Source: Nocardia asteroides
Lineage (GTDB): Bacteria; Actinomycetota; Actinomycetes; Mycobacteriales; Mycobacteriaceae
DNA length: 64,000 bases
NCBI RefSeq assembly: GCF_021183625.1
Contig: NZ_CP089214.1
Location: 2,418,001-2,482,000, forward strand
Reading direction: 5' to 3'
Part shown: positions 1-9,086 of the stretch, piece by piece
How the letters are laid out: each line of letters starts with the position of its first letter
Position numbering within the stretch: the first letter of the stretch is position 1
The notes under the pieces: generated by a model
The model's database searches: none
Seen by the model: only the letters and a program-made list of their open reading frames with translations
What the model was told of the DNA's origin: nothing
Program-made: the position numbers and the translations under genes

Positions 1-2
1 TG

Positions 3-599
3 CGCACTCTCGTCCGCCTACTGGTCGCCCGCTCCGGCGGCCTGCTGTCCACGGCCACGCTGAGCAACGATCTCGGCCTGAGCGCGGCCACCGTGAAGCG
101 GTACCTGGCGCTGCTGGAGGAGGTCTTCGTGGTCAAGCGGATTCCCGCCTGGTCCAGGAACATCAGCAGCCGCGCGACCACGACGCCCAAGCTGGCCTTC
201 ATCGACTCCGGCATCGCGGCGCACCAGATCGGCGCCGACGCCAGAAGCCTGCTCCGCCCTACCGGCCAGCTCGGCCCGCTGCTGGAGGACTTCGTCCTCT
301 CCGAGCTGGCCCGCCAGCTCACCTGGGCGGACGAAGACGTCGAGCTCTTCCACTACCGCACCCGCGATCAGGTCGAGGTCGACGCGGTCCTGGAGAACCG
401 GCGCGGCGAGGTGGTCGGCGTCGAGGTGAAGGCAGCCTCCACCGTCGGCTCCGACGACTTCCGCGGGCTGCGCCACCTCGCCGAACGACTCGGTGCCGAC
501 TTCCGCGCCGGCATCGTCCTGCACACCGGGCAGCAGACGCTGCCCTTCGGGCCGAAGATGCTCGCGATGCCGATCAGCGCGCTGTGGGAGCTGGGGTAA
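3..599 (+). CDS. DUF4143-type ATPase, C-terminal part (5' end outside the window)
   Basis: The reading frame is open from the window edge, so the N-terminal AAA part is missing; 198 residues are visible. The first part has a winged-helix look (TLSNDLGLSAATVKRYLALLEE, split here as TLSNDLGLS then AATVKRYLALLEE), followed by the core seen in DUF4143 proteins. The C-terminal part carries DQVEVDAVLE and GVEVKA, matching the D...ExK pattern of PD-(D/E)xK nuclease folds. The family consists of ATPases of unclear role that are often found in genomic islands. Only an internal ATG exists at 93, and it is not the true start. The family call is firm; the cellular role is unknown. Confidence 0.8.
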   Translation, partial: RTLVRLLVARSGGLLSTATLSNDLGLSAATVKRYLALLEEVFVVKRIPAWSRNISSRATTTPKLAFIDSGIAAHQIGADARSLLRPTGQLGPLLEDFVLSELARQLTWADEDVELFHYRTRDQVEVDAVLENRRGEVVGVEVKAASTVGSDDFRGLRHLAERLGADFRAGIVLHTGQQTLPFGPKMLAMPISALWELG

Positions 600-652
600 C
601 ACCCTCACGGGTGGTCGGCAGCGCATCCGCCGACCACCGCGGTCGAGACTCC

Positions 653-1096
653 TCAGTAGGTCGGCGCGAGCAGCATGCCGAGGACCCGCTTGGCCGCCGC
701 GTTGAACCGCCCGAGATTCACCCCGGGCGTACTGGTGACCACCAGCAGCAGCGTCGAGCTCACCGGGAAGACCCCGACGCACCCGCGGTCCGCCTCGAAG
801 ACCGTGGACTGCAACCGCCCCTGGTGCAGCAGCCCGGTGAAGTGGTCACCGATGCCGATGGCCGCCGCCGCCATGGCGGAGCCGCGCATGGCGACGGAAT
901 CGCCGCCGTCGACTCCGGCCGACGCCGTGTCGGAGGCGACGACCAGCCCGTCCCTGCTGGTCATGACGGCGTGCTCGACCTCGTAGATCTCGTCGCAGGC
1001 GCGCTGGAGCAGCCTGCCGACGAATTCCGGGTCGCCGAGCGCGATCTCGGTCCGGTCGAGCGATCTCGTGCCCGGCCGGTGGAAGGGCGCGCTCAT
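653..1096 (-). CDS. Roadblock/LC7-like protein (second gene of a pair)
   Basis: 147 residues. The pattern HAVMTSRDGLVVASDT followed by AMRGSAMAAAAIGIGDHFTG is typical of the Roadblock/LC7 fold, which in actinobacteria acts as a partner or regulator of small GTPases. There is no signal peptide or membrane segment. It overlaps the upstream gene by four bases (ATGA at 1093-1096), so the two are translationally coupled. No GTPase gene is adjacent; the nearest roadblock-GTPase set is the conservon near 12 kb. Its partner is therefore unknown. Confidence 0.72.
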   Translation of the reverse strand: MSAPFHRPGTRSLDRTEIALGDPEFVGRLLQRACDEIYEVEHAVMTSRDGLVVASDTASAGVDGGDSVAMRGSAMAAAAIGIGDHFTGLLHQGRLQSTVFEADRGCVGVFPVSSTLLLVVTSTPGVNLGRFNAAAKRVLGMLLAPTY

Positions 1097-1461
1097 AGTT
1101 TGATCGCCTGTTCGATGCGGCGTAGCTGGTGCCTGGCGAGCGCGAGGTTGCCGCGCGCCTTGTCCAGGGCCAGGTAGAGGAAGAGCTGTTCGTCGTCATT
1201 GCGCACCAGCGGCATGATCAGGTGGTACTGCGTGCCGAGCGTCACCAGGATGTCCTGGACCTCGTCGCCGAGCTGCAGCGCCTCGACCGCGCGGCCCTTG
1301 GCCCGGAGCACCTCGGTGTTCAGCGCGCCTGCCATCTCCAGGTCGAACAGCGAATTCCCGCCCTGCTTCGCCAGCAACATGCCGCTCTGCATATCGACCA
1401 GCGCGATGCCGATCGCGCCGTCCATGCTCATTCCGTCACGCAGAGCATCTTCGAGCCTCAT
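1093..1461 (-). CDS. Roadblock-like small protein (first gene of a pair)
   Basis: 122 residues from the ATG at 1461. The frame stays open to 1635, but the extra N-terminal residues do not look like protein. The sequence MRLEDALRDGMSMDGAIGIA followed by LVDMQSGMLLAKQGG resembles a short roadblock fold. The C-terminal part is helical and charged. It is coupled to the following roadblock gene by an ATGA overlap, which suggests a heterodimer. The promoter should lie in the region 1462-1905. Function is inferred only from fold resemblance. Confidence 0.6.
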   Translation of the reverse strand: MRLEDALRDGMSMDGAIGIALVDMQSGMLLAKQGGNSLFDLEMAGALNTEVLRAKGRAVEALQLGDEVQDILVTLGTQYHLIMPLVRNDDEQLFLYLALDKARGNLALARHQLRRIEQAIKL

Positions 1462-1905
1462 ATTTACCGCACACCCTGAATCGCTCCGCGCTCGAATAAT
1501 CTCCGAATGCGGAGCGATACCTTTCACTCTTGATCCCACAGAAAAGACAATGCGCGGAAGAAACCAGTCGGTTCCCTCCGCGTCAGCAGCGTAGCAATGC
1601 CCCGGCGATCGGTCGAGATGGATGGGAACAGTCACGAAAAGTCACGATCGGGCAACGCGACCGAGACCTTCCATCCCAGACGCGGCGCCCCGCTCCCGGA
1701 CTCGCTACCCAGAGGTAACAAGGCCGTCCGGCGCTGCGGGGCGACCGCTCGGCCGCCCCGTCGAACCGGGCATTCCAGCCGCATCACGGTTACTGCACGG
1801 CCGCAGGAAACTGTCCCGGACACGCTCGGCGAGCTAATCACCGGCTGCCGGGGTCGCATTCCGCCGAACATTCGCGTTCGCTATCAAGAGTGGCGTTTCT
1901 CGCCA
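1462..1905. other. Divergent intergenic region
   Basis: This stretch separates the leftward roadblock pair from a rightward gene. It is less GC-rich near 1480-1560 and 1850-1900, as expected for promoters. Open frames cross it on both strands, but their residue content is unlike real protein. No convincing riboswitch or repeat was seen. Confidence 0.4.
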
Positions 1906-2703
1906 ATGCCGACCATGCGGTATGCCGCCGCCCGGAAACGGTGTGAGGATGCCCGGGTGCATGAAGATATTCGGTGTTCCTATCCGGTCGCCATCACCGC
2001 ACCGGGAAAGGATTCGGTGGTCGCGGACGCGATCGCCTGGGTGCTGCACGCCTCGCGCGAATTCGGCGGAATTCCGCTGGTCTTCGTTGCCGACGAAGCC
2101 AGGGTGCGCACGAGTGCGTGGCTGCGCGCCTTCGTTGCGGACGCGCGGCTCCCGGTCGCCACCGCGCCCGCGCCGGACCGGAACTGGCACGGCGGCGTCG
2201 TCCTGGCCGCCTGGCCGCAGGCCGAGCAGCTGGCGACGATCGCCGCCGACCCGCGCACCCGCGGGCTCTGCGTCGTACCGGACGACCTCGCCGAGGTGGG
2301 GGTGTGGGCGAAGGCCGCGCACCCGCACCTGCTCGGCGCCGAGGCGGCGCCGAAGTGCGAGCCCGCGCTGGATCCGGTGATCGCCGAGGCGCTCACCACG
2401 CTGAGCGGGCTGGTGAACCCCGCAGGCCCGCTGGCCGGGCTGCAATCCCGCCGCGACGCGGTCGCGCTGCTGGTCATCGCGCACGAGGGCGGGCACCGCT
2501 GCACCCGCGAGCAGCTCTACGCCTGGTGCCTGGCGCACGGCTGGTCGCAGCGCGCGGCCCGCAGGCTCGCCGCGCTGGCCGCGCACGTGGCCGCCGGCCG
2601 CCGCCCGGCCGCACCCGCGGGCCCGTTCCGCTCGGACATCCTCGGGCTGTGGCGGGATCGGGCCGCCACCCGCCCGCACGGCTGCCCCTGCGCCGACCGC
2701 TGA
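1906..2703 (+). CDS. Hypothetical protein, conserved-looking, 265 aa
   Basis: No family was recognised. The core reads like a soluble alpha/beta protein: SVVADAIAWVLHASREFGG, then PLVFVADEARVRTSAWLRAF and WHGGVVLAAWPQAEQLATIA. The C-terminal half is helical and rich in Arg and Ala, with YAWCLAHGWSQRAARRLAAL resembling a winged helix. Two Cys lie near the end (HGCPCADR). The start is uncertain: ATG 1906, ATG 1915 or GTG 1957 are all possible, and the best protein-like sequence begins near 1980. It lies upstream of the Nudix gene in the same direction. Confidence 0.5.
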   Translation: MPTMRYAAARKRCEDARVHEDIRCSYPVAITAPGKDSVVADAIAWVLHASREFGGIPLVFVADEARVRTSAWLRAFVADARLPVATAPAPDRNWHGGVVLAAWPQAEQLATIAADPRTRGLCVVPDDLAEVGVWAKAAHPHLLGAEAAPKCEPALDPVIAEALTTLSGLVNPAGPLAGLQSRRDAVALLVIAHEGGHRCTREQLYAWCLAHGWSQRAARRLAALAAHVAAGRRPAAPAGPFRSDILGLWRDRAATRPHGCPCADR

Positions 2704-2891
2704 CCGGCCGCCACCTCGACCCGCTCACACGGCTGCCCCGGTGCCGACCGCTGACCGGCCACCCCGTCGACCTGCTCGCACGGCCGTCCCAGCGGGGACG
2801 GACCCCGCGCCCCGTCGACCTGCTGCTCGGCATCTTCCGGACCGAGGGCGCGGCGCTGCCGCCCGACCGCCGGTACGGCACTATCGAGGGC

Positions 2892-3584
2892 ATGAGCCCA
2901 GACCCCATCCCGGCGAGCACGACCGAATTCCGCGCGCTCGCGCACGCCCGGCTGGACGGGTTCGAGCGCGCGGAGGTGCCGGAGGCTCCCGGGCTGCGCC
3001 GCGCCGCCGTGGCGCTGTGTGTGGCGGCGGAGCCGGAGGGGCCGCTCTCGGTGCTGCTGATCCGGCGCGCCTACCGCGGCCGCAATGCCGGGCAGTGGGC
3101 GCTGCCCGGCGGCCGGCTTGAACCGGGCGAAACGCCGCGGGCCGCGGCGCTCAGGGAACTCACCGAGGAGCTGGGCATCACGGCCGAGGAGAGCGACGTC
3201 ATCGGCGCGCTCGACGACTTCCCGGCCGCCTCCGGCTTCGCCATCACCCCGTTCGTGGTGGCGCTGCGCGACCTCACCGAGCTGCGCCCGGCCCCGGACG
3301 AGGTGCACTCGGTGCACCGGGTCGGGCTGCGCAGGCTGGCCGAGCCGGACGTCCCGCACTGGGTCTCCCCCGAGGAGGCCGTCCCCGGCGGCCCGCCGCC
3401 CGGCGCCACCCCCGCCCCGGCGACCGGAATCCGTATGCTGCAGATGCGTTTCGGCCCGGGCATGACCATCCATGCCCCGACCGGCGCCCTGCTCTTCCAG
3501 TTCCGCGAGGTGGTCCTGCTCGGCCGCACCCCGGGCGAATCGCGGGTCGCGCACTTCGCCCAGCCGGACTGGACGCACCGCTGA
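2892..3584 (+). CDS. Nudix hydrolase, CoA-pyrophosphatase-like
   Basis: 230 residues from ATG 2892. The Nudix box is complete: G-x5-E-x7-REL-x-EE-x-GI, seen as GRLEPGETPRAAALRELTEE followed by LGI, around residues 76-98. This box coordinates the metal that drives hydrolysis of a nucleoside diphosphate linked to X. Flanking text (VLLIRRAYRGRNAGQWALPGG) and the long C-terminal part resemble the CoA/NADH-type group, but the substrate cannot be fixed from sequence. A BrkB gene follows after a 58-base gap in the same direction. Confidence 0.85.
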   Translation: MSPDPIPASTTEFRALAHARLDGFERAEVPEAPGLRRAAVALCVAAEPEGPLSVLLIRRAYRGRNAGQWALPGGRLEPGETPRAAALRELTEELGITAEESDVIGALDDFPAASGFAITPFVVALRDLTELRPAPDEVHSVHRVGLRRLAEPDVPHWVSPEEAVPGGPPPGATPAPATGIRMLQMRFGPGMTIHAPTGALLFQFREVVLLGRTPGESRVAHFAQPDWTHR

Positions 3585-3642
3585 CACGGCCCGGTTGACC
3601 GGGAGCACGCCGGGTAATCCCGGACAGGACAAGGGGGAAGCC

Positions 3643-4569
3643 GTGACCGTCGTACCGGAGGTACCGCTGGACGCCGTCGTCGCACCGACGGCGCCGGTCC
3701 GGCGCTCGCGCGGGCAACTGGCCAGGTACCTTTTCGACCTGATCTTCGACGACACCCTCGCCGACCACGCCGCGACGCTCACCTTCTACGCGGTGCTCGC
3801 GGCGCTGCCGACCCTCACCACCATGCTGGCGATCGTCGGCGCGCTGAACCAGTCGGTCACCGATCCGCTGGTGGACGAGTTCCGCACGCTCGGCCCCGGC
3901 CCGGGCGCGCAGCTGCTCATCGATACGCTCCATGAGCTGCGTGGCTCGGCGCTCTCGGCGCCGCTGATCCTGCTCGGCCTTCCGGTGACGCTGTGGATCC
4001 TGACCCGGTATCTCGGCGCGCTGGTGCAGGGGATCCAGTCCATGTACGGGATCGTCGGCGACCAGCCGCGCAAGCGCACGATCCTGCTGCGCGCGGTGCT
4101 CGCGGCGGTGGCGTTCCCGCTGCTCGCCTGCTGCCTGGTCGCGGTGGTCACCACCGGCGAGATGGCAACCGGGATCGGCCGGCGGCTCGGGCTCGGCGAG
4201 GAGGTCGCGGCGACGTGGCCGATCCTGAAGTGGCCGCTGCTGCTCGCGGTGATGGCGTCCCTGGTGGTGCTGCTGTACCGGCTGGTGCTGCACGGCCACG
4301 GCACCCGCTACCGGCGGCTGGCCCGCGGCAGCCTGCTCGCGCTCACCGTCTGGCTGACCGCCTCCCTCGGATTCACCCTGTACGTCGAGCATTTCGGCTC
4401 CTACAGCCGGCTGTACGGCTCGCTGGCGGCGGCCGTCATCCTGCTGGTGTGGGTGTGGATCACGCACTTCGCGCTGCTGCTCGGCGCCGCCTACAACGCC
4501 CCCGACCCCGGCGCGGTGCCGCGGCAACCGACCCGCAGGCTCAATCGGGACCGAACGGCCGGCCGCTGA
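3643..4569 (+). CDS. YihY/BrkB family inner-membrane protein
   Basis: 308 residues. GTG 3643 was chosen because AAGGGGGAAG lies directly upstream; the frame continues further up without a better start. Six hydrophobic stretches are visible, beginning with ATLTFYAVLAALPTLTTMLA and ending with AAAVILLVWVWITHFALLLG, the usual BrkB layout. The conserved DHAATLTFYAVLAALPTL block and the YSRLYGSLAA block are both present. The family is often called a virulence-associated or transporter-like protein, but its substrate is not established. Confidence 0.88.
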   Translation: MTVVPEVPLDAVVAPTAPVRRSRGQLARYLFDLIFDDTLADHAATLTFYAVLAALPTLTTMLAIVGALNQSVTDPLVDEFRTLGPGPGAQLLIDTLHELRGSALSAPLILLGLPVTLWILTRYLGALVQGIQSMYGIVGDQPRKRTILLRAVLAAVAFPLLACCLVAVVTTGEMATGIGRRLGLGEEVAATWPILKWPLLLAVMASLVVLLYRLVLHGHGTRYRRLARGSLLALTVWLTASLGFTLYVEHFGSYSRLYGSLAAAVILLVWVWITHFALLLGAAYNAPDPGAVPRQPTRRLNRDRTAGR

Positions 4570-4793
4570 GCCGCTCGGCGGCGCGCCGCTCGTAGGGGCC
4601 AGCACCGAGTTAGCGGGCCCGCTGCCGCGCTGCCGCCACCTCGGCAGCCGCGCCCGGCATCCCGAGAATGCCGCGGATCGTGCCGTTGTACAGCCCGGAC
4701 GGCGACCCGCGGCCCGTGCCTGCGCCCCGGCACGGCAAGCACCGACTCGATCGCGGCCATACCAACTCTGTGATCAACCCGCGGCAACAGTTT
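4570..4793. other. Convergent intergenic region with a possible gene remnant
   Basis: On the minus strand a short open stretch ending in a TAA at 4610-4612 reads SGLYNGTIRGILGMPG and then AAAEVAAARQRAR, which looks like the C-terminus of a real protein. No coding-like sequence or start continues upstream of it. It may be a decayed gene end. Nothing else was recognised. Confidence 0.25.
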
Positions 4794-5909
4794 TCAGCCG
4801 AGCGGGCCGTGCCCGAGCGCGACCCGGCCGCTGAACAGCAGCTGCTTGGCGCGCGGCAGCGGGTGGAAGAGGATGCCGTGCACGTCGCGGTAGCGCCGCT
4901 CGATATCGCAGCCGCGCGAGTAGCCGACCCCGCCGACCGTCTCCATGGCCAGCCGCACGGTGGCGATCAGCTGCTCGGCCGCGACGGTCTTGCGGCTCAG
5001 GGTGCGCGCGGCGTAGGCGTCGGTGTTCGCGAAGTTCAGGTCGTCCGAACCGGCGAACATGGCGGCGACCACGTCTTCGGCGGTGGTGTGGGCGTTCACC
5101 AGCTCGCCGGTCAGTTGCAGGACGTGCTGGTCGGTGCGGCCCGCGACCAGGCGCAGCGCCGTCTCCACCGCGCCGTCGGCGATGCCGAGGTAGGCGGCGG
5201 TGATGAGCGGCATGGCTGCGCCGATCACGGTGTTCAGCAGCGGCGGCCAGGCGTCGACCGGGCGGATCAGCGAGACCGCGGCGTCCGGGACGAAGACGTC
5301 ATCCAGGACGACGGTGTGCGAGCCGGTGGCGCGCAGCCCGATGGTGTCCCAGGTCTGCTCGATCCGGAGGCCGGGCGCGCTCAGCGGCACCGCGCAGTGC
5401 AGCACCCGCGGCCCCTCCGGCCCGCTGTCCCAGCGGATGCTGGTCACCAGGATGGTGCCGATCTCGCAGCCGCTGGCCGGCGCCTTGCGCGCGGAGACCC
5501 GGTAGCCGCCGTCCACCCGCTCGGCGGTGCCGCTCGACTCCACCCAGTCCGAGGCGCCGGTGCTCACCAGGATCGCGCCTCCCGCGACTTTGGTGAGCAC
5601 CCCGGAGGCGTCGGCGCCGTGCTTGTGCCGCCACACCTGGGTGGCGACCAGGTGGCTGTGCATGGCGAAGGTGACCGCGGTGGACGGGTCGTACTTGCCG
5701 AGTTCGCGCAGTATCGCGCCGATCTCGGCGTGCGTGGCGCCGCCGCCGCCGAACTCGGCCGGGACGCCTGCCCCGATCAGGCCGCGCAGCGTGTCCGCGG
5801 GGGCGATCTCCCCGGTGCGGTCGCGCTCGGCGACGCCGGGGAGCAGGGTCTCGCCGACCGCCTTCGCGCGGTCGAGCCAATTCACGGTGGTGGTTTCGAT
5901 GGTGGTCAT
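4794..5909 (-). CDS. Acyl-CoA dehydrogenase family flavoprotein
   Basis: 371 residues from ATG 5909. The order of segments fits the ACAD fold: an N-terminal helical part with PAEFGGGGATHAEIGAILRE, a middle beta part with GLRIEQTWDTIGLRATGSHT around the FAD/substrate site, and a C-terminal helical part with METVGGVGYSRGCDIERRYR. Such enzymes oxidise acyl-CoA or related substrates and pass electrons to ETF. It is divergent from an HxlR regulator with 92 bases between the starts, so that regulator probably controls it. The substrate is unknown. Confidence 0.88.
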   Translation of the reverse strand: MTTIETTTVNWLDRAKAVGETLLPGVAERDRTGEIAPADTLRGLIGAGVPAEFGGGGATHAEIGAILRELGKYDPSTAVTFAMHSHLVATQVWRHKHGADASGVLTKVAGGAILVSTGASDWVESSGTAERVDGGYRVSARKAPASGCEIGTILVTSIRWDSGPEGPRVLHCAVPLSAPGLRIEQTWDTIGLRATGSHTVVLDDVFVPDAAVSLIRPVDAWPPLLNTVIGAAMPLITAAYLGIADGAVETALRLVAGRTDQHVLQLTGELVNAHTTAEDVVAAMFAGSDDLNFANTDAYAARTLSRKTVAAEQLIATVRLAMETVGGVGYSRGCDIERRYRDVHGILFHPLPRAKQLLFSGRVALGHGPLG

Positions 5910-5944
5910 GTTTCGAAGTTAGAAAGCTCCGCGATAACCGGATA

Positions 5945-5959
5945 GTCCAGGAAATGGAC
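5945..5959. promoter_or_regulatory. Candidate operator in the divergent HxlR / acyl-CoA dehydrogenase spacer
   Basis: A perfect inverted repeat GTCCA-N5-TGGAC lies in the 92-base spacer between the two divergent starts. HxlR proteins bind as dimers to such dyads, usually next to their own gene. Binding is inferred from position and symmetry only. Confidence 0.4.
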
Positions 5960-6001
5960 CCGTCCGGTACACGAAACAGACCCCTCCGCGAGGTGCCACC
6001 C

Positions 6002-6691
6002 ATGCCCGAACCGACCGCAGGCTACGGCCAGTACTGCCCGATCTCCCGTGCGCTGGAGCTGCTCGGCGAGCGCTGGTCGCTGCTCATCCTGCGCGATCTG
6101 CTGCTGGGCAGCACCCGCTTCAACGACCTGGCCCGCGGGCTGCCCGGGCTCTCCCGCAGCCTGCTGGCCAAGCGGCTGCGGCAGTTCGAGCGGGCCGGGC
6201 TGGTCGAGAAGGCGGGGGTGCGGTACCTGCTCACCGAGGCGGGGACCGATCTGGAGCCGGTGCTCTTCGGGCTGGGTGAGTGGGGCGCCAAGCACACCTT
6301 CGGCGCACCGGATCCCAGCGAGCTCGACGCCGACCTGCTGGTCTGGTGGATGCACACCCGGCTGGACACCGCCGAGCTGCCCGGCTTCCGGCACGTCTTC
6401 GCGGTGCGGTTCACCGACGACGCGCGGCGGTTCTGGATCGTGGTCGATCGGGGCGCGCCATCGGTCTGCACCACCGATCCCGGGTTCGAGGTGGACGTCA
6501 CGATCACCGCGGATGTGGCCGGGCTGTACCAGGTGTGGCTGGGGCGGATGCCCCTCGGGCACGCCGTCCGCACCGGGCGGCTGGACTTCGCCGGGCCGAG
6601 TTCGCTCACCCGACGGATGCCGAATGTGTTGCGGCTCAGCCCGATCGCGCCCTACCTCGCGGTGCCGCTGCCGGTGGAGGCGAGCGCCTGA
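6002..6691 (+). CDS. HxlR-family transcriptional regulator with SCP2-like C-terminal domain
   Basis: 229 residues from ATG 6002; an upstream in-frame ATG at 5954 would run through the candidate operator and is less likely. Residues about 12-95 form the HxlR winged helix, with YCPISRALELLGERWSLLIL, then LSRSLLAKRLRQFERAGLVE. Residues about 115-225 look like an SCP2-type sterol-carrier fold (FAVRFTDDARRFWIVVDRG, TITADVAGLYQVWLGRM), a common partner of HxlR in actinobacteria that may sense a lipid or acyl ligand. Control of the neighbouring acyl-CoA dehydrogenase is inferred from the divergent arrangement. Confidence 0.85.
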   Translation: MPEPTAGYGQYCPISRALELLGERWSLLILRDLLLGSTRFNDLARGLPGLSRSLLAKRLRQFERAGLVEKAGVRYLLTEAGTDLEPVLFGLGEWGAKHTFGAPDPSELDADLLVWWMHTRLDTAELPGFRHVFAVRFTDDARRFWIVVDRGAPSVCTTDPGFEVDVTITADVAGLYQVWLGRMPLGHAVRTGRLDFAGPSSLTRRMPNVLRLSPIAPYLAVPLPVEASA

Positions 6692-7441
6692 TCAGCCGGC
6701 GCCGAGGGCGGAGAGCACCTTGTCGGCGAGTTCGGGGCGGCAGATCACCAGGTCGGGGAGGTACGGGTCGGGGCGGTTGTAGCGCAGCGGGCTGCCGTCC
6801 AGCCGGGAGACGTGCAGCCCGGCCGCCGCGGCCACCGCGACCGGCGCGCAGGAATCCCACTCGTACTGCCCGCCGGAGTGCGCGTACACATCGGCCACCC
6901 CGCGCACCACCGCCATCGCCTTCGCCCCCGCCGACCCCATCGGCACCGGCCGACCCGCGACCGCCCCGATCAGCGCCGTCACTCGCGCGGAGGGCCTGCT
7001 CCGCGACACCGCGACCCGGATCGGCCCCGGCTCCGCGGGCGCGAGCACCGGCGGCTCCCCGGTGTGCAGCACGATCCCGGCCGCGGGCAGCGCCACCGCC
7101 CCGAGCACGGCCACCCCGTCCACCGCGAGCGCGACGTGCACTGCCCAGTCGTCCCGACCGGCCTCGCCGTACTCCCTGGTGCCGTCGAGCGGGTCGACGA
7201 TCCAGACCCGCTCGTACCGCAGCCGGGCCGCGTCGTCCGGCGCCTCCTCGGAGAGCACCGCGTCGTCCGGCCGGGCCGCGCGCAGCCGCTCCAGCAGCAG
7301 CGCGTTGGATTGCCGGTCGCCCGCGGCGCCGCCCTGATCCCGGATGCGGAGCAGCAGTTCGCCGGCTTCGGCGGCGAGGGACGCGGCCAGTTCGTGGTCG
7401 TTCACCCGCTTCACTCTCGCCGGGAACGATCGTTTTGTCAC
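6692..7441 (-). CDS. cysQ: 3'(2'),5'-bisphosphate nucleotidase CysQ-like (inositol-phosphatase family)
   Basis: 249 residues from ATG 7441; a GTG at 7405 (VNDHELAAS) is an equally reasonable start. The metal-binding motifs of the family are present: [19 protein letters not shown] and [10 protein letters not shown]. The sequence matches the mycobacterial CysQ layout well, including [13 protein letters not shown] and [20 protein letters not shown]. The enzyme removes the 3'-phosphate from PAP/PAPS in sulfate assimilation. It ends exactly where the HxlR gene ends on the other strand. Confidence 0.88.
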   Translation of the reverse strand: MTKRSFPARVKRVNDHELAASLAAEAGELLLRIRDQGGAAGDRQSNALLLERLRAARPDDAVLSEEAPDDAARLRYERVWIVDPLDGTREYGEAGRDDWAVHVALAVDGVAVLGAVALPAAGIVLHTGEPPVLAPAEPGPIRVAVSRSRPSARVTALIGAVAGRPVPMGSAGAKAMAVVRGVADVYAHSGGQYEWDSCAPVAVAAAAGLHVSRLDGSPLRYNRPDPYLPDLVICRPELADKVLSALGAG

Positions 7442-7662
7442 CCTCCGCGATGCCGCACCCGCGCCACCGGGGGCTTACAGGGCGTTATCGCCCCTCGATC
7501 GCGACGCCGCCGACCCGGAGCTGAAACACCTCCGGGTGGTCGCGTGGCGGTGATTCATCCTCGAGGATGAGCCCGCCGCGGGCGCATCCCTCCCCGGTGC
7601 CCATCCGCACCCACCCCGCGCGGCGGATGCGCCCACCGCGGCCCGGCCGCAGAATCGAATCC

Positions 7663-9081
7663 ATGAGCGCGACCGAACGGGGAACGGAGTTCGCGGCCCG
7701 CCCGGTGCTGCTGGTGGCGGCGGTCGTCGGGCTGGTGCAACTGGTGGCCGCGGGTATCGGCGGCGGCTACTGGTTCGACGAGGCCTACATGCTGGCGATC
7801 GGCCGCGATCACCTGGACTTGGGCTCCGCCGACCAGCCGCCGATCACCCCCGCACTGGCAGCCGCCGTCGACTGGCTGGCCCCCGGCAACATTCTGATCC
7901 TGCGCCTCCCGGCGATCCTGGCAACCGCGGGAGCCGTGGTGCTCGCCGCGCTCATCGCCAGGGAACTCGGCGGCGACCGGCGTGCCCAGCTCGTCACCGC
8001 GCTGGCCCAGGCGACGACGCTGTGGATCACCATGGCCGGGCACTGGCTCACCCCGTACACCCTGGAACCGGTGCAGTGGCTGCTGATCCTCTGGCTGCTG
8101 GTGCGCTGGCTCCGGCTGCGCGACGACCGGCTGCTGCTCGCGCTCGGCGTGGCCGCGGGGCTCGCCGTGCAGACCAAGTTCCAGGTCGTGCTGCTCGGCG
8201 CGGTACTCGCGGCGAGCCTGCTGGCCTGCGGGCCGCGCGAGCTGCTGCGCCGCCCGCTGCTCTGGGCGGGCGCCGGAATCGCGCTGCTGCTGGCGCTGCC
8301 GACGCTCTGGTGGCAGGCGCGCAACGGCTGGCCGCAGCTGCGCATGGGCGAGATCGTGGCGAGCGAGGCGGACGCGCTGTACGGCGGGCGGCCCGGCGTC
8401 GCGATCGCGCTGATCGTCATGGCAGGCATCGCCGGAACAGCGCTGGCGCTGTACGGGACGTGGCGGCTGCTCCGCACGCCGGAGCTGCGCTTCCTCGGCG
8501 TCACCGCGGTGGTGCTGTACGTCTTCTTCGTGGTCACCGTCGGCCGCCCCTACTACCTGAACGGCCTGTACGGCGTGCTCTTCGCGGCAGGCGCGCTCGG
8601 ATTGCAGCAGCGCAGGCTGGCGGGCAGCCGCTTCGGCTGGGTGGTCTGGCCCGGCTTCGCGCTGAGCGCCGCCGCGGCGGCCGGCATGCTCGCCTTCTCC
8701 GTGGTCTCCGCGAAACCCGATGTGCCGCAGCACATCGCGCGCGAGGCGGTAGGCGCCTACGACGAGCTGCCCGCCGCCGAACGGGAGCGGACGGCGGTGT
8801 TCGGCGAGTCCTACATCGTCGCCGCCTACATCGACCTCTACGCGCCGCGGCTCACCCCCGCGTACAGCACCAACCGCAGCTACGGATACTTCGATCCGCC
8901 ACCGGATTCCGCCCGCGATGTGCTCTACGTGGGGAAGGCACCGGACGAGCTGCGCCCGCACTTCGCCGACTGCCGGGAGCTGCGCCCGGTCCAGGAGGAG
9001 ATGGCGGTGTGGCACTGCACCGGCCGCGGCGAACCCTGGCCGCAGCTCTGGCCCCGGCTACGGCACCTGAACGTCGGCTGA
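7663..9081 (+). CDS. GT39/ArnT-like membrane glycosyltransferase
   Basis: 472 residues from ATG 7663. After the first membrane helix comes GGGYWFDEAYMLAIGRDH, with the Asp-Glu pair that GT-C enzymes carry in the first extracytoplasmic loop. About ten hydrophobic segments follow, including a KFQVVLLGAVLAASLLA region. A soluble C-terminal part of about 100 residues ends the protein (ESYIVAAYIDLYAPRLTPAY). Such enzymes use polyprenyl-phosphate sugars outside the membrane; donor and acceptor are unknown here. It converges on the conservon with five bases between the stops. Confidence 0.82.
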   Translation: MSATERGTEFAARPVLLVAAVVGLVQLVAAGIGGGYWFDEAYMLAIGRDHLDLGSADQPPITPALAAAVDWLAPGNILILRLPAILATAGAVVLAALIARELGGDRRAQLVTALAQATTLWITMAGHWLTPYTLEPVQWLLILWLLVRWLRLRDDRLLLALGVAAGLAVQTKFQVVLLGAVLAASLLACGPRELLRRPLLWAGAGIALLLALPTLWWQARNGWPQLRMGEIVASEADALYGGRPGVAIALIVMAGIAGTALALYGTWRLLRTPELRFLGVTAVVLYVFFVVTVGRPYYLNGLYGVLFAAGALGLQQRRLAGSRFGWVVWPGFALSAAAAAGMLAFSVVSAKPDVPQHIAREAVGAYDELPAAERERTAVFGESYIVAAYIDLYAPRLTPAYSTNRSYGYFDPPPDSARDVLYVGKAPDELRPHFADCRELRPVQEEMAVWHCTGRGEPWPQLWPRLRHLNVG

Positions 9082-9086
9082 CGGCA

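Noticed and set aside
4491..4787. 98-aa open frame on the minus strand between BrkB and the acyl-CoA dehydrogenase
   Set aside because: Arg/Ala/Gly-rich composition without structure, overlaps the BrkB gene, and no ribosome binding site.
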